Part shown: positions 44,655 to 55,941 of the stretch, one piece after another
How the letters are laid out: each line of letters starts with the position of its first letter
How positions within the stretch are numbered: position 1 is the first letter of the stretch
Assembly (NCBI GenBank): GCA_023374025.1
Contig: SIJG01000122.1
Location: forward strand, 303,857-367,856
Direction of reading: 5' to 3'
Source: Heterodera schachtii
Lineage: Eukaryota > Nematoda > Chromadorea > Rhabditida > Heteroderidae
DNA length: 64,000 nucleotides
Notes under the pieces: model-generated
Databases searched by the model: none
What the model saw: the letters and a program-made list of their open reading frames with translations, nothing else
Told to the model about the DNA's origin: nothing
Program-made: the position numbers and the translations under genes

Positions 44655-45284
44655 TTATATTTGAGAAATGATCGATCTCATCAATAGGAAACGGATTTTG
44701 TGCCATCATTTTCTCTTAAAATGCTTTTGTTGATTCGTTCGTTCGAATAAAACATACATTTAATACAGTGGTGTGAACTGCTGTTCTTATTTTTATGAAA
44801 TCTGGTTAAAAAATTAGCCAAAGTTTAAGAAAAAAAAAATATTTCGGTGGCGCCTACCGGCACCGCCGGACCTCCCCGGTAGGGGTCAACTCCGTCTCAG
44901 AGAGAAAAATTCATTTTAAGCTTAAGAATTTTTTTAAATCTCAGTTTTATTAGGTCGGGATCACCCCTTTTTTTGAAGAAAGTTTTTTTTTAATGTCATA
45001 AAAATTCAATCATTCCATATTAGCAGGGAAGGGATTTTTAGGCTATTTTTTGGTTTTGTTTATTGAACACTTTTTTTAATTTTTAAAAATCGAGTGGTTT
45101 TCGGGGATGCCGATCCCGAAATTGACACCCGTTTTGGCCTTTTCCGAACCCCGGACTTGGACAAAATTCGAAAATTTCAAAACTCACTTTTATATCGTAC
45201 GTCCAAAGAGCAAAAAAAAAAAAATATCATCAAATCAATCCAATTCATCATAACTCAAAAATAATCGGACAGTTCTCAAATGAT
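44655..45284. other. Spacer with dispersed repeats
   Basis: Contains a reverse copy of the GC hairpin (44847-44870, ggtggcgcctaccggcaccg) and a copy of the dispersed 'ggttttcggggatgccgatc' repeat at 45090-45175. No gene is supported. Confidence 0.5.
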
Positions 45285-47475
45285 CACTTTTCCTTCTTCT
45301 GCTGATCACTGCGCCCGGGAAGAGAGAACCCATTTTCATCGTTTTGACCTGGCGGAGACAGCGGCCTAAATTAAACAAAAATTTGAAATGGATTAGAACC
45401 AACTTTCTGTAAAAGGATTGCCCGTAATTAATGAAAAAAACCCGGACCAATAGGGATTCCGAAATAAACCGTGTAACAGAACGGACAAAACGAAAAGGTC
45501 GAAATTTTGATGGTTTTTTCTTCATAAATTTTTTTAACGACTAGAAAATCTTTTCGCTTTTTTTAATGCTAGTAGAGAATGTGAAGAGCTTTCGGCGGAT
45601 GATACAGCAACAAAATGTTTGGATTTGGATTCAAAAATACGGCCAATCTTTCTGCTGCTCACCCAATGTCATCGTAGAGAAGGAAGAACACTTTGTTCAA
45701 ATTGGCATCCGAATTTTGGTCCTTCTTCTGCTGCTGTTGTTTCTGAACCGCCGCCGTCTCCGCAACAATCGGGCCCCGTTTCAACTGTTTCAACAGCCAA
45801 TTATCACTAATGACTTCACCATCTTCATCCTCCATCAATGTCAACTTCTCATTGGTCTGTTCGTTCACCAATTCAAATAGCTCAATTTGCGACTTGAAAA
45901 CATCAAAACAAATTTTGTAGCTGACTGAAGTGGTGGCACGGAGAAACGTCTAAAAAGGAAAATGAAGCGTAAATTAAAGACAATTAGACAATCGTTTATG
46001 TGACCACATACACACCTCTTTGAAATTGGTGATCCATTGGGAATTTGAAAAATCAGTGCAAAGCAATTGCTTCGGTTGACCATCGGGGGCCGTAGTCAAA
46101 GAAGGTGGTTATGGTTAAATAACCACTACCATCATGGTTTACCCGTAGTAAATGAGCAACCACGGGTTCATGGTCATTTAACCTGGTTATTTGACCATGA
46201 TGGTTGGTGGTTTTTGAACGCACAGTAAAAGAACATGGTTGGTGGTTACCTAACCATGTAACCATGGTAAAACGCCAACCCTGCCCCTGCCCATGGTAGC
46301 AGTCGTAACCACCAACTTTTAAAAATCTGCCAAAAATCAGCAAAACAAGATAAAAAACAGAAATAAAATTAATAAAATAGAGAAATGTCTCCGCTATCGA
46401 TCTATATAAAGTGTTTCATTTAATTCTATCGTAAAATATTTTTAAAAGATAAAAAACCAAATTTACCCATAATTTTTATATTTTAAGTGATTTTCGAATT
46501 TTTAAATTAAGTAATTTTATTTAAAACAATGTATTAATTAAAATAATAGAAAAAACAATATGATTTTTTAATTAAATAACCTTATAAATGCCGAAATATC
46601 GTAAATAGCAATAAAAAATTTTACAAAAAATTAATGCATAATAATAATTTATTTTTATTGCTTTTACAAATATTCTAGGGCTTTTAAACCTTATTTTGCC
46701 TATTTATCTATTATGACAAGTGCAAATTTTAATAAGTTCACGGTAGAAAGTCGGTGGTAAAGTGAAAGAAGATGGTTGGCGGTTAAAAAACGATGGTTGC
46801 TGGTTACTCCAGCAGAAAATTTACCATCTTCTTTTACTGCCGTTTTTCACATGGTTGGTGGTTATTTGACCAGGTCAAATGACCATGGTTAAATGACCTG
46901 GTCAAATAACCACCTTCTTTGACTACGGCCCCAGTTGTCGGCGTGTGCAACCATTTTGACAATGCTTGTCCAGCAGTTGCATTTGGTCCATCGTCAGCAA
47001 TTCCATCTGGGAATAGAACACCAGAATCGATCGAAGTCAATTGATCAAGATCAGTGAGAAGTGTCGGCGAAGTGTGACGACGCAAATTATCCAAATGACC
47101 GCCACTTGCAAAGCTCAAATGGCGAATGTTTGTCGCAAAAATAAGCGAATTTTGTTGGGCAGCGGACGGTCCGGCAATGAAAATACCAAACTTTTCAAAG
47201 AGACAAAAAATATTGGTTTCAGTCCAATTTCTTCGTCCTTGCAAATTAAGATTTCTCTCCAAATTGTCAATTCGCTTTTTCCATCAAAATGTTTGTCCAC
47301 CAAAATATCGAAACGGTCGGAAAGCAATGCCAATTTGAGTCCGAGTTGGCCATGGTCAAACAAAGGGAAAATGTCCATCCAAACGTCGCTACAAATCCAA
47401 CTGAAACATGAAAAAAAAAGAATTGGGTAAATGAAAATTTGTAATTTTTCAAAAAATTCCTTACCGTCGATTCAT
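45285..47475 (-). pseudogene. Type 1 F-box-like gene, deleted and transposon-interrupted
   Basis: Exon 1 is 47475-47465 (ATGAATCGACG). Exon 2 runs from 47400 (WICSDVWMDIFPLFDHGQLG, LKLALLSDRFDILVDKHFDG) to LPDRPLPNKIR. It then fuses to the middle of exon 3 (ATNIRHLSFASGGHLDNLRR) through a deletion of the intervening intron and exon-3 start, shifting the frame. Exon 3 is split by the element at 46087-46930 after WLHTPTT and resumes as GQPKQLLCTDFSNSQWITNF. Exon 4 (TFLRATTSVSYKICFD, ELVNEQTNEKLTLMEDEDGE) and exon 5 (PLSPPGQNDENGFSLPGRSD) are open. Clearly non-functional. Confidence 0.72.
46087..46930. mobile_element. 844-bp inverted-repeat element without visible target duplication
   Basis: Ends are ggggccgtagtcaaagaagg and its reverse complement ccttctttgactacggcccc. 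Subterminal words ggttatttgaccatg/catggttaaatgacc repeat on both sides. The interrupted exon compared with the paralogue at 49545-49565 shows that ...ttgaccatc and agttgtcgg... should be adjacent, so nothing at the target was duplicated. The interior is AT-rich, non-coding. Confidence 0.8.
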
Positions 47476-47899
47476 TTTGGTGGTTCAATTAGCACACTTT
47501 TCCGCTTTTTCCAATTGATTAATTTGTCATAAAAGGCAAAAATCTGTTGTTAACTTAAAACAGAGAGAATTAGGAAAAATCAGAAAGCAAAAAAAAAAAA
47601 AAAAAATTTTGAAACAGAATAAAACACACGGAGATTTGTAAAAAATATAGTTTTTTCACTCTGATTCAGTTTATCCGCTCATAATTAGGCTGCTACGGAG
47701 AATCCGGGAAAAAATAAATAAATTTACATGCAAAATGGAGGAAGCCCTGGTAAATTAAGCATTGAACAATCAATCAGCAGAACGCCATTCCCCATAATTA
47801 CTCTCTTTATATGTTATGTACGCATAAATTAATCCGTTAAGGCCATTATTTTAGGCCAACAAATCATTTTAATCTCCCCCCATTCCGGAACGGGCCAAT

Positions 47900-48195
47900 T
47901 CCGTCCCAGCCAAGTTTTGAGTGGCATAACTTTTTGTATTGTTGACCGAATCCAACAATCTTGACACCATTCGAAAGCTTTTCACAGGCTCTATTGGCCT
48001 ACTAATAATTACAGATAATAACGAACTGTAAAAAAAGATTTAGATAAAAAACTTCGAAAATTTTGCCTTTTTTGCGGTTTTCAAACGGCATCTTTTTAGT
48101 GAGCTGCTTAATCACTTAGATATAGCTTATAATCTTCAAAACATCCAGTGCTTTCGAATGATACCATTGATGTTATGTTTGGTCAACAAAGATTT
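47900..48195. repeat. Dispersed foldback repeat
   Basis: Inverted words ttgaccgaatccaacaatct/tgacaccattcgaaagcttt at 47940-47980 and tgctttcgaatgataccatt/tgttatgtttggtcaacaaa at 48147-48190 mark the two arms. This is the same family as at 32905 and 59205. 48355-48540 after it has a 61-codon frame without recognisable features. Confidence 0.6.
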
Positions 48196-48657
48196 GTGGG
48201 GCCTCGAAATGATTTACTGCTGATTAAAAGTAGAGCAAGACTTATGTATCTTGGGTTCTTCTCCATCCCGAACAAATAAGGAAAAGAAAACTCATGGTGC
48301 GGATAGCAAATTCCCCTACAAGATTTGTCTGTATGGCTAGAGAAATTTTAAAAAATGTCGTTGGAAAAATCCTCGTTGAAAATAAAGTTTCATAAATTTT
48401 TGGATTTTTCTAAAGATAAAAATAGCACTCTCACTGAATTTGAGTGTAACAGGCGACATTCACACTTCACCGATGATGGGGACCAATTTTACTTTAATCA
48501 CTTAAATACCAGTAGTGAAATTAATTTCTTAGAAATGTAAAAATAAGATGCTAGGCCTAAAAGCCCAAAAACAAAGTTTTATCATTTTCAGTCTCCATTC
48601 CATTTTTTCAGAATTTTTTTAAAAAATTTTATGAAATTTTTTAGTTTTTCCCGAAAT

Positions 48658-48757
48658 TGTCCGCAAATGTCCGTCCGCAAATGTCCGTCCGCAAATGTCC
48701 GTCCGCAAATGTCCGTCCGCAAATGTCCGTCCGCAAATGTCCGTCCGCAAATGTCCC
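48658..48757. repeat. 14-bp minisatellite directly upstream of a TATA box
   Basis: gtccgtccgcaaat repeats about seven times and ends 12 bp before the tataaagg at about 48769-48776 of the type 1 gene at 48809. The equivalent position in the intact gene at 43326 lacks the array, so it is a recent change in that promoter. Confidence 0.85.
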
Positions 48758-48808
48758 ACTGCGATATAAAGGCGCGAAACGACATTTTTGATGCAGAATA
48801 GCGCAAAA

Positions 48809-50126
48809 ATGAACAGACGGTAAGCAATTTTTTGAAAAATTAAATTTTCGTTTACCCATTTTTTCAATGTTTCAGTTGGCTTTGTAGTGACGTGTGGATG
48901 GACATTCTCCCATCTTTTGACCATGCTGAACTCGGACTCAAAATGGCATTGCTTTCCGACCGTTTCGATGTTTTGGTGGACGTGCATTTTGATGGCAAAA
49001 GCGAATTGACAACTCGGAGAGAAATTAGAATTCGCAAGGACAAAGGACCAAAACCGAAAGTGTCTGAATGGATCGGAGGCAAATTGGTGGATTTTCCGAT
49101 GCCGGACCATTCGCTGCCCATCAAAATTCGCTTTAAGAAGAAGCTTCGGATAAAGCAATTTTATAATTTTGTATATATTAAAGCATTTTTTATATTCTTC
49201 AGTTACATTGACCGCTCCGTCATTGAATTTCTGAGTTCCAACAAGCAAATTTGGGACAGAATGGGCACCAATTTGGAATTGTCTATTGAACATTGTAACC
49301 AGTCAATTTGGCATATTTTGGACCGTCAAATTTGGCCAATTTTTACGACCAACATTCGCCATTTGAGCTTTCCCAGTGGCGCTTATTTGGATAATTTGCG
49401 TCGTCACACTTCGCCGACACTTCTCACTGATCTTGATCAATTGACTTCGATCGATTCTGGTGTTCTATTCCCAGATGGAATTGCTGACGATGGACCAAAT
49501 GCAACTGCTGGACAAGCATTGTCAAAATGGTTGCACACGCCGACAACTGATGGTCAACCGAAGCAATTGCATCGCAATAATTTTTTGGGTCCACTGAACC
49601 TCGAATGGGTCAACAACTTCAAAGAGGTGTGGTCCGCCATTTTTTTGTTAAATTGTTTTTGTTTTTACCAAATTTTTTCTTTAGACATTTCGCCGTGCCA
49701 CCACTTCTGTCAGTTACAAAATTCAACTTTATTTTCGTATGGAACCAACGCCAAACGAACAATTTGAATTGGTGAACGAAAGGACAAATGAGAAGCTGAC
49801 ACTGAAACAGAATTTCGATGAATTCTACGCAAATGTATATAATTGGCTGTTGCAACGGTGCCCAATTGGGGAGACGGTGACGGCGCCAATTAAGTGAAAA
49901 AACCGCGAAAATTCGGGTGCCAATTTTAACTATATCAGATTTGATCTGCGGTATGGTAATATTTTGGATGCCAATTTGAACAAAATCCATTTTGAGTTAC
50001 GGCCTGGAAATATTTGCATTGGGTGAGCAGGCAACAGCAATTTTTAATTGTCGAATAAATAAAAATAATTTTAGGCCATTGTCGCCACCAGCGGAAGAAA
50101 AAGCGGATCAAAGCAATGAAAATTAA
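48809..50126 (+). pseudogene. Type 1 F-box-like gene with lost intron-2 donor and premature stop
   Basis: Exon 1 is 48809-48819, exon 2 from 48876, exon 3 49203-49626, exon 4 49685-50022 and exon 5 50075-50126. The first half is nearly identical to the intact gene (WLCSDVWMDILPSFDHAELG). At the exon 2 end the normal donor is replaced (cgctttaagaagaagcttcg). The 'intron' that follows is open and in frame with exon 3 (YNFVYIKAFFIFFSYIDRS), so it may now be translated. Exon 3 is intact (LTDLDQLTSIDSGVLFPDGI). In exon 4, AAG TGG of the paralogue reads AAG TGA (about 49894-49899) with a 1-nt length change, truncating the C-terminal domain. Confidence 0.7.
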
Positions 50127-50280
50127 TTATATTTGATGAAATGATCGATCTCGCCAATAGGAAACTGATTTGATGCTTTCGTTTTCTCTTAGAAATGTTT
50201 TTGTTGATTCTTTCGTTCGATTAAAACATACATTTATATATGTATCAATTAAAAACTTTACTAATTAATTAAATTAAAAA

Positions 50281-50406
50281 CTCTAAGCTTAGGCATAGGC
50301 TCTAAGCTTAGGCTTAGGCTTAGGCCTAGGCTTAGGCTCTAAGCTTAGGCTTAGGCATAGGCTTAGGCTTAGGCATAGGTTCTAAGCTTAGGCCTAGGCT
50401 CTAAGC
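50281..50406. repeat. Interstitial telomere-like (TTAGGC) array
   Basis: About 126 bp made almost only of ttaggc and near variants (ataggc, ctaggc, tctaag). At least ten exact TTAGGC hexamers occur, with up to three in a row (ttaggcttaggcttaggc). TTAGGC is the telomere repeat of C. elegans and many other nematodes. It lies between the decayed type 1 gene at 48.8 kb and a hAT MITE. Confidence 0.9.
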
Positions 50407-50878
50407 GTAACTATCACACATAATTGCTAAAAACACATTTTTGAAAGAGTTAATAGTACATTCCTTTCTAAATTAACTCAAAAATGATTTTTTTCGAGAA
50501 ATTTCAAATGTTGATAAAAAATTTCTTCATCATATACCACTACTTTTTTATATTTTTTCGTGAATAATATTCAATAGACTGTTTTTAGCAAATTTGTATA
50601 TTAAATATTTATGTTCCTTGCTCTCTCACTTAACCAAATAAAGCGATTTATAAAATGTGATTTTTTGTTTCAATAAATGCCATGGCACAACAAATTCCTG
50701 CTGACCGTAAGATGTCAATTTTTTAAATATGGAAAAAATTCGGTGAATAATTTTATGCTCATTCCGTTGGACCTAACGGTTTTTCCAGAAAAACTTTCCC
50801 AGCCCCCTAGAATTTTTTTTTCACATTTTCCTGGCCACTGTCCCCGTGACTCCATTCAGCACTTTTGCTGATGGTCAC

Positions 50879-50962
50879 CAGGGATGGCATGGAATTCCGA
50901 CATTTTTGGGCCGGAATTCCGATTTCCGAAATTTTTGGTCCCTCAGAAGAATTCCATCCCTA
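50879..50962. mobile_element. hAT-type MITE (CAGGGATGG), 84 bp, perfect 8-bp duplication
   Basis: Starts cagggatggcatggaattcc and ends gaattccatcccta. Identical ATGGTCAC copies lie at 50871-50878 and 50963-50970. It is the same family as 38169-38286 and shares its terminal nine bases with the 1990-bp element at 40248. Confidence 0.88.
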
Positions 50963-51338
50963 ATGGTCACCCTCGAAAAAAAAGTGGGTGGGAGGGTTTG
51001 GTTTGCAAAAGTTCTCATAATAAGTCGTGAAAGCTTCTTCAAATTGAGTTCTCTGGATCACTCTGCTGGTCAGTGATCATGAAGCTGGTTCGCTTCGGCC
51101 AGCATTAATTAGAAATAAATAATAAAATTTCAAATGCATTTTTTATGACGAAATTAAATGAACAAATGAGAAAAATAAGCAATCCGTTAAATATTCACGC
51201 ATTTTTATTGTGATAATGAGCGGATAATTAGTAAACCCCAAAACCCGACCAATTTGGTGCACCCCGAGGGGCCCGTCTATCCCCGACAAATGCCGACTCC
51301 GACTTCCGCCACCCCCCCCCCCCCCCCCAATGAATTGC

Positions 51339-51660
51339 TACGCTAATATTTTTGTATAAAAATGCCCTTCTTTCTCCTCCTCTTCTTCATTCCATTCTCT
51401 CAATATTTTTCCTCTATTTTCCGCCGGTCATTTTGTTGCTGCTGCAAATGTCTGCAGAAATTCTGTACGTTTATTTTATTTCCTTTTTTCTAATAAATTT
51501 GTTAACCAGAATTGTGAATTTCATCACTTTGAAAGATTAGTTCCACAAGTTTTATTTCCTCGTCTTTAACCGTTGACCGTTTCATTGCTTTTCCATCCCT
51601 TCCATTCATTTATTTACCCTATTTATTTCTTTCAGTTGGTGTGCCGTGACTAGAGAAAGG
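51339..51660 (+). pseudogene. Type 2 gene relic: promoter, exon 1 and start of exon 2
   Basis: gctaatatttttgtataaaaatgccctt is the type 2 core promoter (TATA at about 51351). ATGTCTGCAGAAATTCT at 51449-51465 followed by gtacgtttatt is exon 1 with its donor. ctttcag then ttggtgtgccgtgac (51631-51649) is the beginning of exon 2, after which the homology stops. The rest of the gene is absent. Confidence 0.7.
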
Positions 51661-51684
51661 CAAATCAACATTTTTCTCTTAGCG

Positions 51685-52126
51685 GATATTGTTTTAATAA
51701 ATATCAACATTGATGTTGATATTTAATTAAATCAACATAACATTAAGGCATCAACGCAAATATCAACGTAATTTTTTAAAATTTATTTGAACGGTTTATA
51801 ATTTTATGTAGAGAGATAGTGTAAAAATGAGAGAGTGCTGAATTTCAGTCCCAGTAACACTTTTTTAATTAATTTTTCTTTATTCTTCTTCATCAAAAAT
51901 GTTTTGTCTGACCAGTACTGAAAGTTCAGCACTCTCTCATTTTGCCTTATCTCTCTCCCAAATGATATTTCCCGCTAAAAGTCATTTTTAAAAAATTGCT
52001 TTAAATTTTCAAAAATGATACAAATTTTAAAAATAGCGTTGATATTATGTTGATGGCATAATGTTATGTTGATTTAATTAAATATCAACATTGATGTTGA
52101 TATTTATTAAAACAACATTCGCTATT
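51685..52126. mobile_element. Foldback MITE with TAGCG ends
   Basis: tagcggatattgttttaata (51689 onward) and its partner ttattaaaacaacattcgct (to about 52126) are inverted, with long AT-rich arms (atatcaacattgatgttgat; aaatcaacataacatta). A second inverted pair is nested (gagagagtgctgaatttcag at 51832 and tcagcactctctcattttgc at 51927). Target duplication is unclear. Confidence 0.75.
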
Positions 52127-52999
52127 TGAAAAATTTAAATTTTCTACTTTTTGTTCGAATTTGGATCCGGGCTTCGGAATTGGTCGAAATAGATGTAATA
52201 TTCGTTGTCAGCGATCTCGAATACCCCTGGAAACACATTTTTATCACTAAAAATATTAAAAAATTTATATGGGGTGTAAACTGTACAAGTACCCTTTTTC
52301 CAATTGATTTATGTGTCACAAAGGGCAAAAAAACTGTGTTAACTTAAAATAAAAATAGAGACAAATACATACAAATGAAAAACGAAAGAGCAAAAGAACA
52401 CAAAAACAATTATAGCAGAAAAAAGAAATGATGAAATCATTAAATAATAAATTTAAAAAACAATAGTTTTTTAGACACCTCCGTCCCGGAACCCGTCCAG
52501 CAGTTGGGCCCCCACTGTTACAAAAAACAAAATTTTCTAGCATATAAAAAAGTTGAAAAAATTTCAAAAAATTCTGACTTTTTTTTTTTTGCAATTTTAA
52601 ACCCTGTTTAAAAATGGTCGAAATTTCCAATTTTTTCCTTCCCTAAATTTTTTTTTGAAAAACCGCGCCGCAAAAAAGCTTTTTATTTTTTTTTTAATTT
52701 GAAAGTGATTTTTATAAAGTGATGATTTTTGCTTTATAAAAGTTGTAGAAAAAATTTCGCGTTTCGCTTTTATTTTCATTTCGCAAAAATTTTTTACGGT
52801 TCTGTAGAGAATTTTGCTTATAAAATCTCCTCCTCCTCTTCATTCCATTCATTATCCATCCCTGCTCAATTATGTTTTTGTGTTCTTTTTGCTCTCTTAT
52901 TTTTCCTAATTGTTCTCTCTGTTTTAAGTTAACCCCAGTTTTTTGCCCGTTGTGAAATTAATTGAAAAAGGTGACAAAGTGTGTTAATTGAACCAAAAA
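52127..52999. other. Intergenic region upstream of the 53-kb gene
   Basis: 52140-52235 carries a reverse copy of the dispersed 'ttgttcgaatttggatccgg...gtcagcgatctcgaa' repeat. 52640-52810 is A/T-rich. 52920-52990 resembles the 5' flank of other type 1 genes (gtgttaattgaacc before the ATG). No additional gene. Confidence 0.5.
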
Positions 53000-54247
53000 A
53001 TGAACCGACGGTCAGCAATAAGTATTTTGAAAATTACAAATTTTACTAAAATTTTTCATTTACCCATGCTAGTTATTCCATGTTTTAGTTGGATTTGTGG
53101 CGACGTGTGGATGGACATTCTCCCATCATTTGACCATGCTCAACTCGGACTCAAAATGGCATTGCTTTCTTACCGTTTTGATGCGCTGGTAGACGCGCAT
53201 TTTGATGGCAAAATGGAATTGACGCTTTGGAGATCAATCGAAATTCGCAAGGATATTGAAATGACAAAATTGTTTGTCGAAGGCAAATCTGAGGGATTTC
53301 CGATGCCGGACCGTCCATTGCCTAACAAAATCCGCTTTAAGAATCTTAAGATTGAGTAATGCTTTCATTCGTTTCAAATCTTTTGAAATGTAAAATTCAG
53401 CGACATTGACCACTCCGCCGTCATCTCATTTATCCATGCCAACAAACAAATTTGGGACAGAATTGGCACCGAATTGGGTTTTTATGTGTGGATATTAAAA
53501 CATGAAGACATCCCATCGTTTTGTGACGTTTTTTTCCGTCAAATTTGGCCAATTTTCGCGGCAAACATTCGCCAATTGAGCTTTCACGGTTGCGCTCATT
53601 TGGACACTTTTCTTCGTCTCATTTCACCGACGCGTCTCAATGATCTTGATCAATTGAATACAATCGATTCCTGTCGTTTTTTGGGTGCACCCCAAAATCT
53701 CGCCGCCGAAATCTCGCCGCCGAAATCTCGCCGCCGAAATCTCGCCGGCCGAAATCTCGCCGGCCGTAAGCTCGCCGAGACAAAATCTCGCCGCCGAAAT
53801 CTCGCCGGCCGAAATCTCGCCGCCAATTTTTGTTTTTGAATTTTTTCAATTTCAAATTATTCAAGAAAAAATTAAAATAAATTCAACAAATTCGTTTCCC
53901 AGCTCAAGTGCCTAAATTTAATCAATAACCATTTGTTCGCTTCCTAGTCGTTTTTCGACTAGGATTAGCCTCTCTATCTAAGTAAAAAAAAAGATAGGAG
54001 TTTCCAGCACGTGGCCACGAGGAGGCCTGCGATTGGTAATGGATAAACCTTAACGTGCCATTTTTTTGGGGTTTTTTTTTTTTGTTTTTTGTGTAAAAAT
54101 AAAAAAATCAGAAAAATCGAAAACAGTGAAAATGATTCCAAACGATAATAAAAGGCCAATATCAAAGAAGTGAAAAAACGCAAGCCATGCATCAGCTGGG
54201 CACAATAAACCTCCGAAGAAGTGCTCCCAGTGATTTAATGCGCAATT

Positions 54248-55683
54248 TTATTTATCCATATTAAAATTATTTGCTAATCCCCGCAAATATTCAATTTTAG
54301 TGCGCTGTGCAAAACCCGCCTCAACAATATTAAAAATGCGCTCATCTGCATTAAGAAACTTTTTGTGTTTTTTTGGTGGTGCACCACCCCGAATCATTGC
54401 CTCAAAATCGGCATCCTTCCCTTTTTGAATGATTTTGATTCCACTAATGAATTTCCATATTGATGGGTGGTCCATTGCTAGCTGTTTATGAACTCGTTTG
54501 TTACCAGATTCACTAAAATTGTTTGTTCTATCTTGTGCATTCAAAACCCTGTCATAAAGATTCCACATTTCAATTGGAAAAAGTGGTCTCCGTCTCGTAC
54601 CATTTCGGTTAAGCGGCCCTATGTAATATGTTTCAAACCAATCTAACAGCGGGTTTAACGAATTCAAATTTTGGTCGTCATCAAAAAGTGCCCTTAAATC
54701 AGTGAGCGCATCTTCAATATGTTGAGGGGACACAAATGACATGGCAACGATCATTTTTGAATGCATTTTAATTTGTGGGTCGTTTTTGTATCGGACGAGC
54801 AGACCCAATTCCGCAACTTTTTTCTTCATTGAGTGATTTAAATGAAAAAAGCATCCATGCAATTGGGCATTTGGCCAAATTGCTTGAACACTCTGAAAAA
54901 GACCGATTTCGAAATCCAATGCGACGGAATTGGGCTGCCACTCGGGTTTTAAATTTTTGATTGCACTTAGCACTTTTTCATAAGTCGCGCGTTGTTTGTT
55001 TGGAAGGAGGCAGTAAAACATCGGAATAACATGACCATTCCTTTTTCCCAAAACAATAAAAATTTGACCATTGTGAAAGGGACGTGGTGCTATTTTAAAA
55101 GTACCATCAACAAAATATTCTCAACAAGATGAATCCATTCTAACACTGACTGTTTCCCGAACACAATCACACGGTTAGGATCCCGCTCGTCGGCCCCTGT
55201 ATCCAATAATAAAAAATTTTGCCCCTCAAAATTCTTGTCCGAGTCTCTCAAAACCAAAAGTTCAATATTTTGTGGGTCAGGTGGAACTGGGTTAACCTCG
55301 CCTCTCGCACGTCCAATGACTTTTCGGGTTGCATTTTTGTCTGACATTTTCCCTAATACCGCTTGACTTGTACCCTGTAAAAGCTGATCTCTGATTTGCC
55401 CCGGTAATTCGACTGTGTTTTTGGCTCTTTCCTTAATTGCGGTATTTATTTCTTTAACCACGATTTGAGCAGGATCCCCCTCATGACTATGTTCGTGAAA
55501 ACGTTTTATAATGTGAATCCCTAAGGTATGAATGCGCGCAGGACAACTGTCTGAATTAACCCGGGTACATCTCCAAAATTTTGTTTCTCCATTTTTGCTT
55601 TTTTTGTCGAAAAAATAAAGATGACCGTTTTCTTTCACGAGGTCCTTCCCTTTGTTTGATTTAATAAGCTCAAAAGACGCCAT
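54248..55683 (-). pseudogene. FLYWCH-MULE transposase, one frameshift
   Basis: The first frame (55683-55090) starts MASFELIKSNKGKDLV and contains a FLYWCH zinc finger (GHLYFFDKKSKN, FWRCTRVNSDSCPARIHT, FHEHSHEGDP). It slips by one base near 55115 just before the MULE core (FVDGTFKIAPRPF). The second frame (to 54248) has VALDFEIGLFQSVQAIWPNA, the C-H motif HGCFFHLNHSMKKK and NNFSESGNKRVHKQL. All three acidic positions expected of the DDE fold (VDG, DFE, SES) are visible. Length and order match autonomous MULEs, so only the frameshift separates it from an intact enzyme. It is responsible, in this or a related copy, for element movement. Confidence 0.88.
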
Positions 55684-55941
55684 ATTTTAAAAATTTTGCG
55701 CGCTTGATATTGACTTCTTAGTGCGTTTGGAATGAAAATTACTGACAAATTGGCCGTATTTATAAGAAATCTGCGCTGCATTTTTTACGCAGATGCCTCG
55801 CCATTTTTTGGAGTTTAAAATGCGGAGATTCTACTGAATTTCATCATTCGATGTTTGTTCGCGCTTCTGCAAATTTTTTGTTCACATTTCATTGATTGTT
55901 ATTCTCGCTTTTTGCCCTTTCTTCTTGTTTTGTAGACATTT
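55684..55941. promoter_or_regulatory. Central divergent promoter region of the MULE element
   Basis: About 258 bp lie between the transposase start (minus) and the cargo-gene frame (plus). It contains gcgctgcattttttacgcag, an inverted pair around 55773-55792, and an acceptor-like ttgttttgtag at 55925-55935 ahead of the cargo ATG. No clear TATA box was identified. Confidence 0.35.

Noticed and set aside
46053..46343. 96-codon frame on the minus strand rich in Gly/His
   Set aside because: It is a reading of the accatggtt/ggttatttgacc subterminal repeats of the inserted element.
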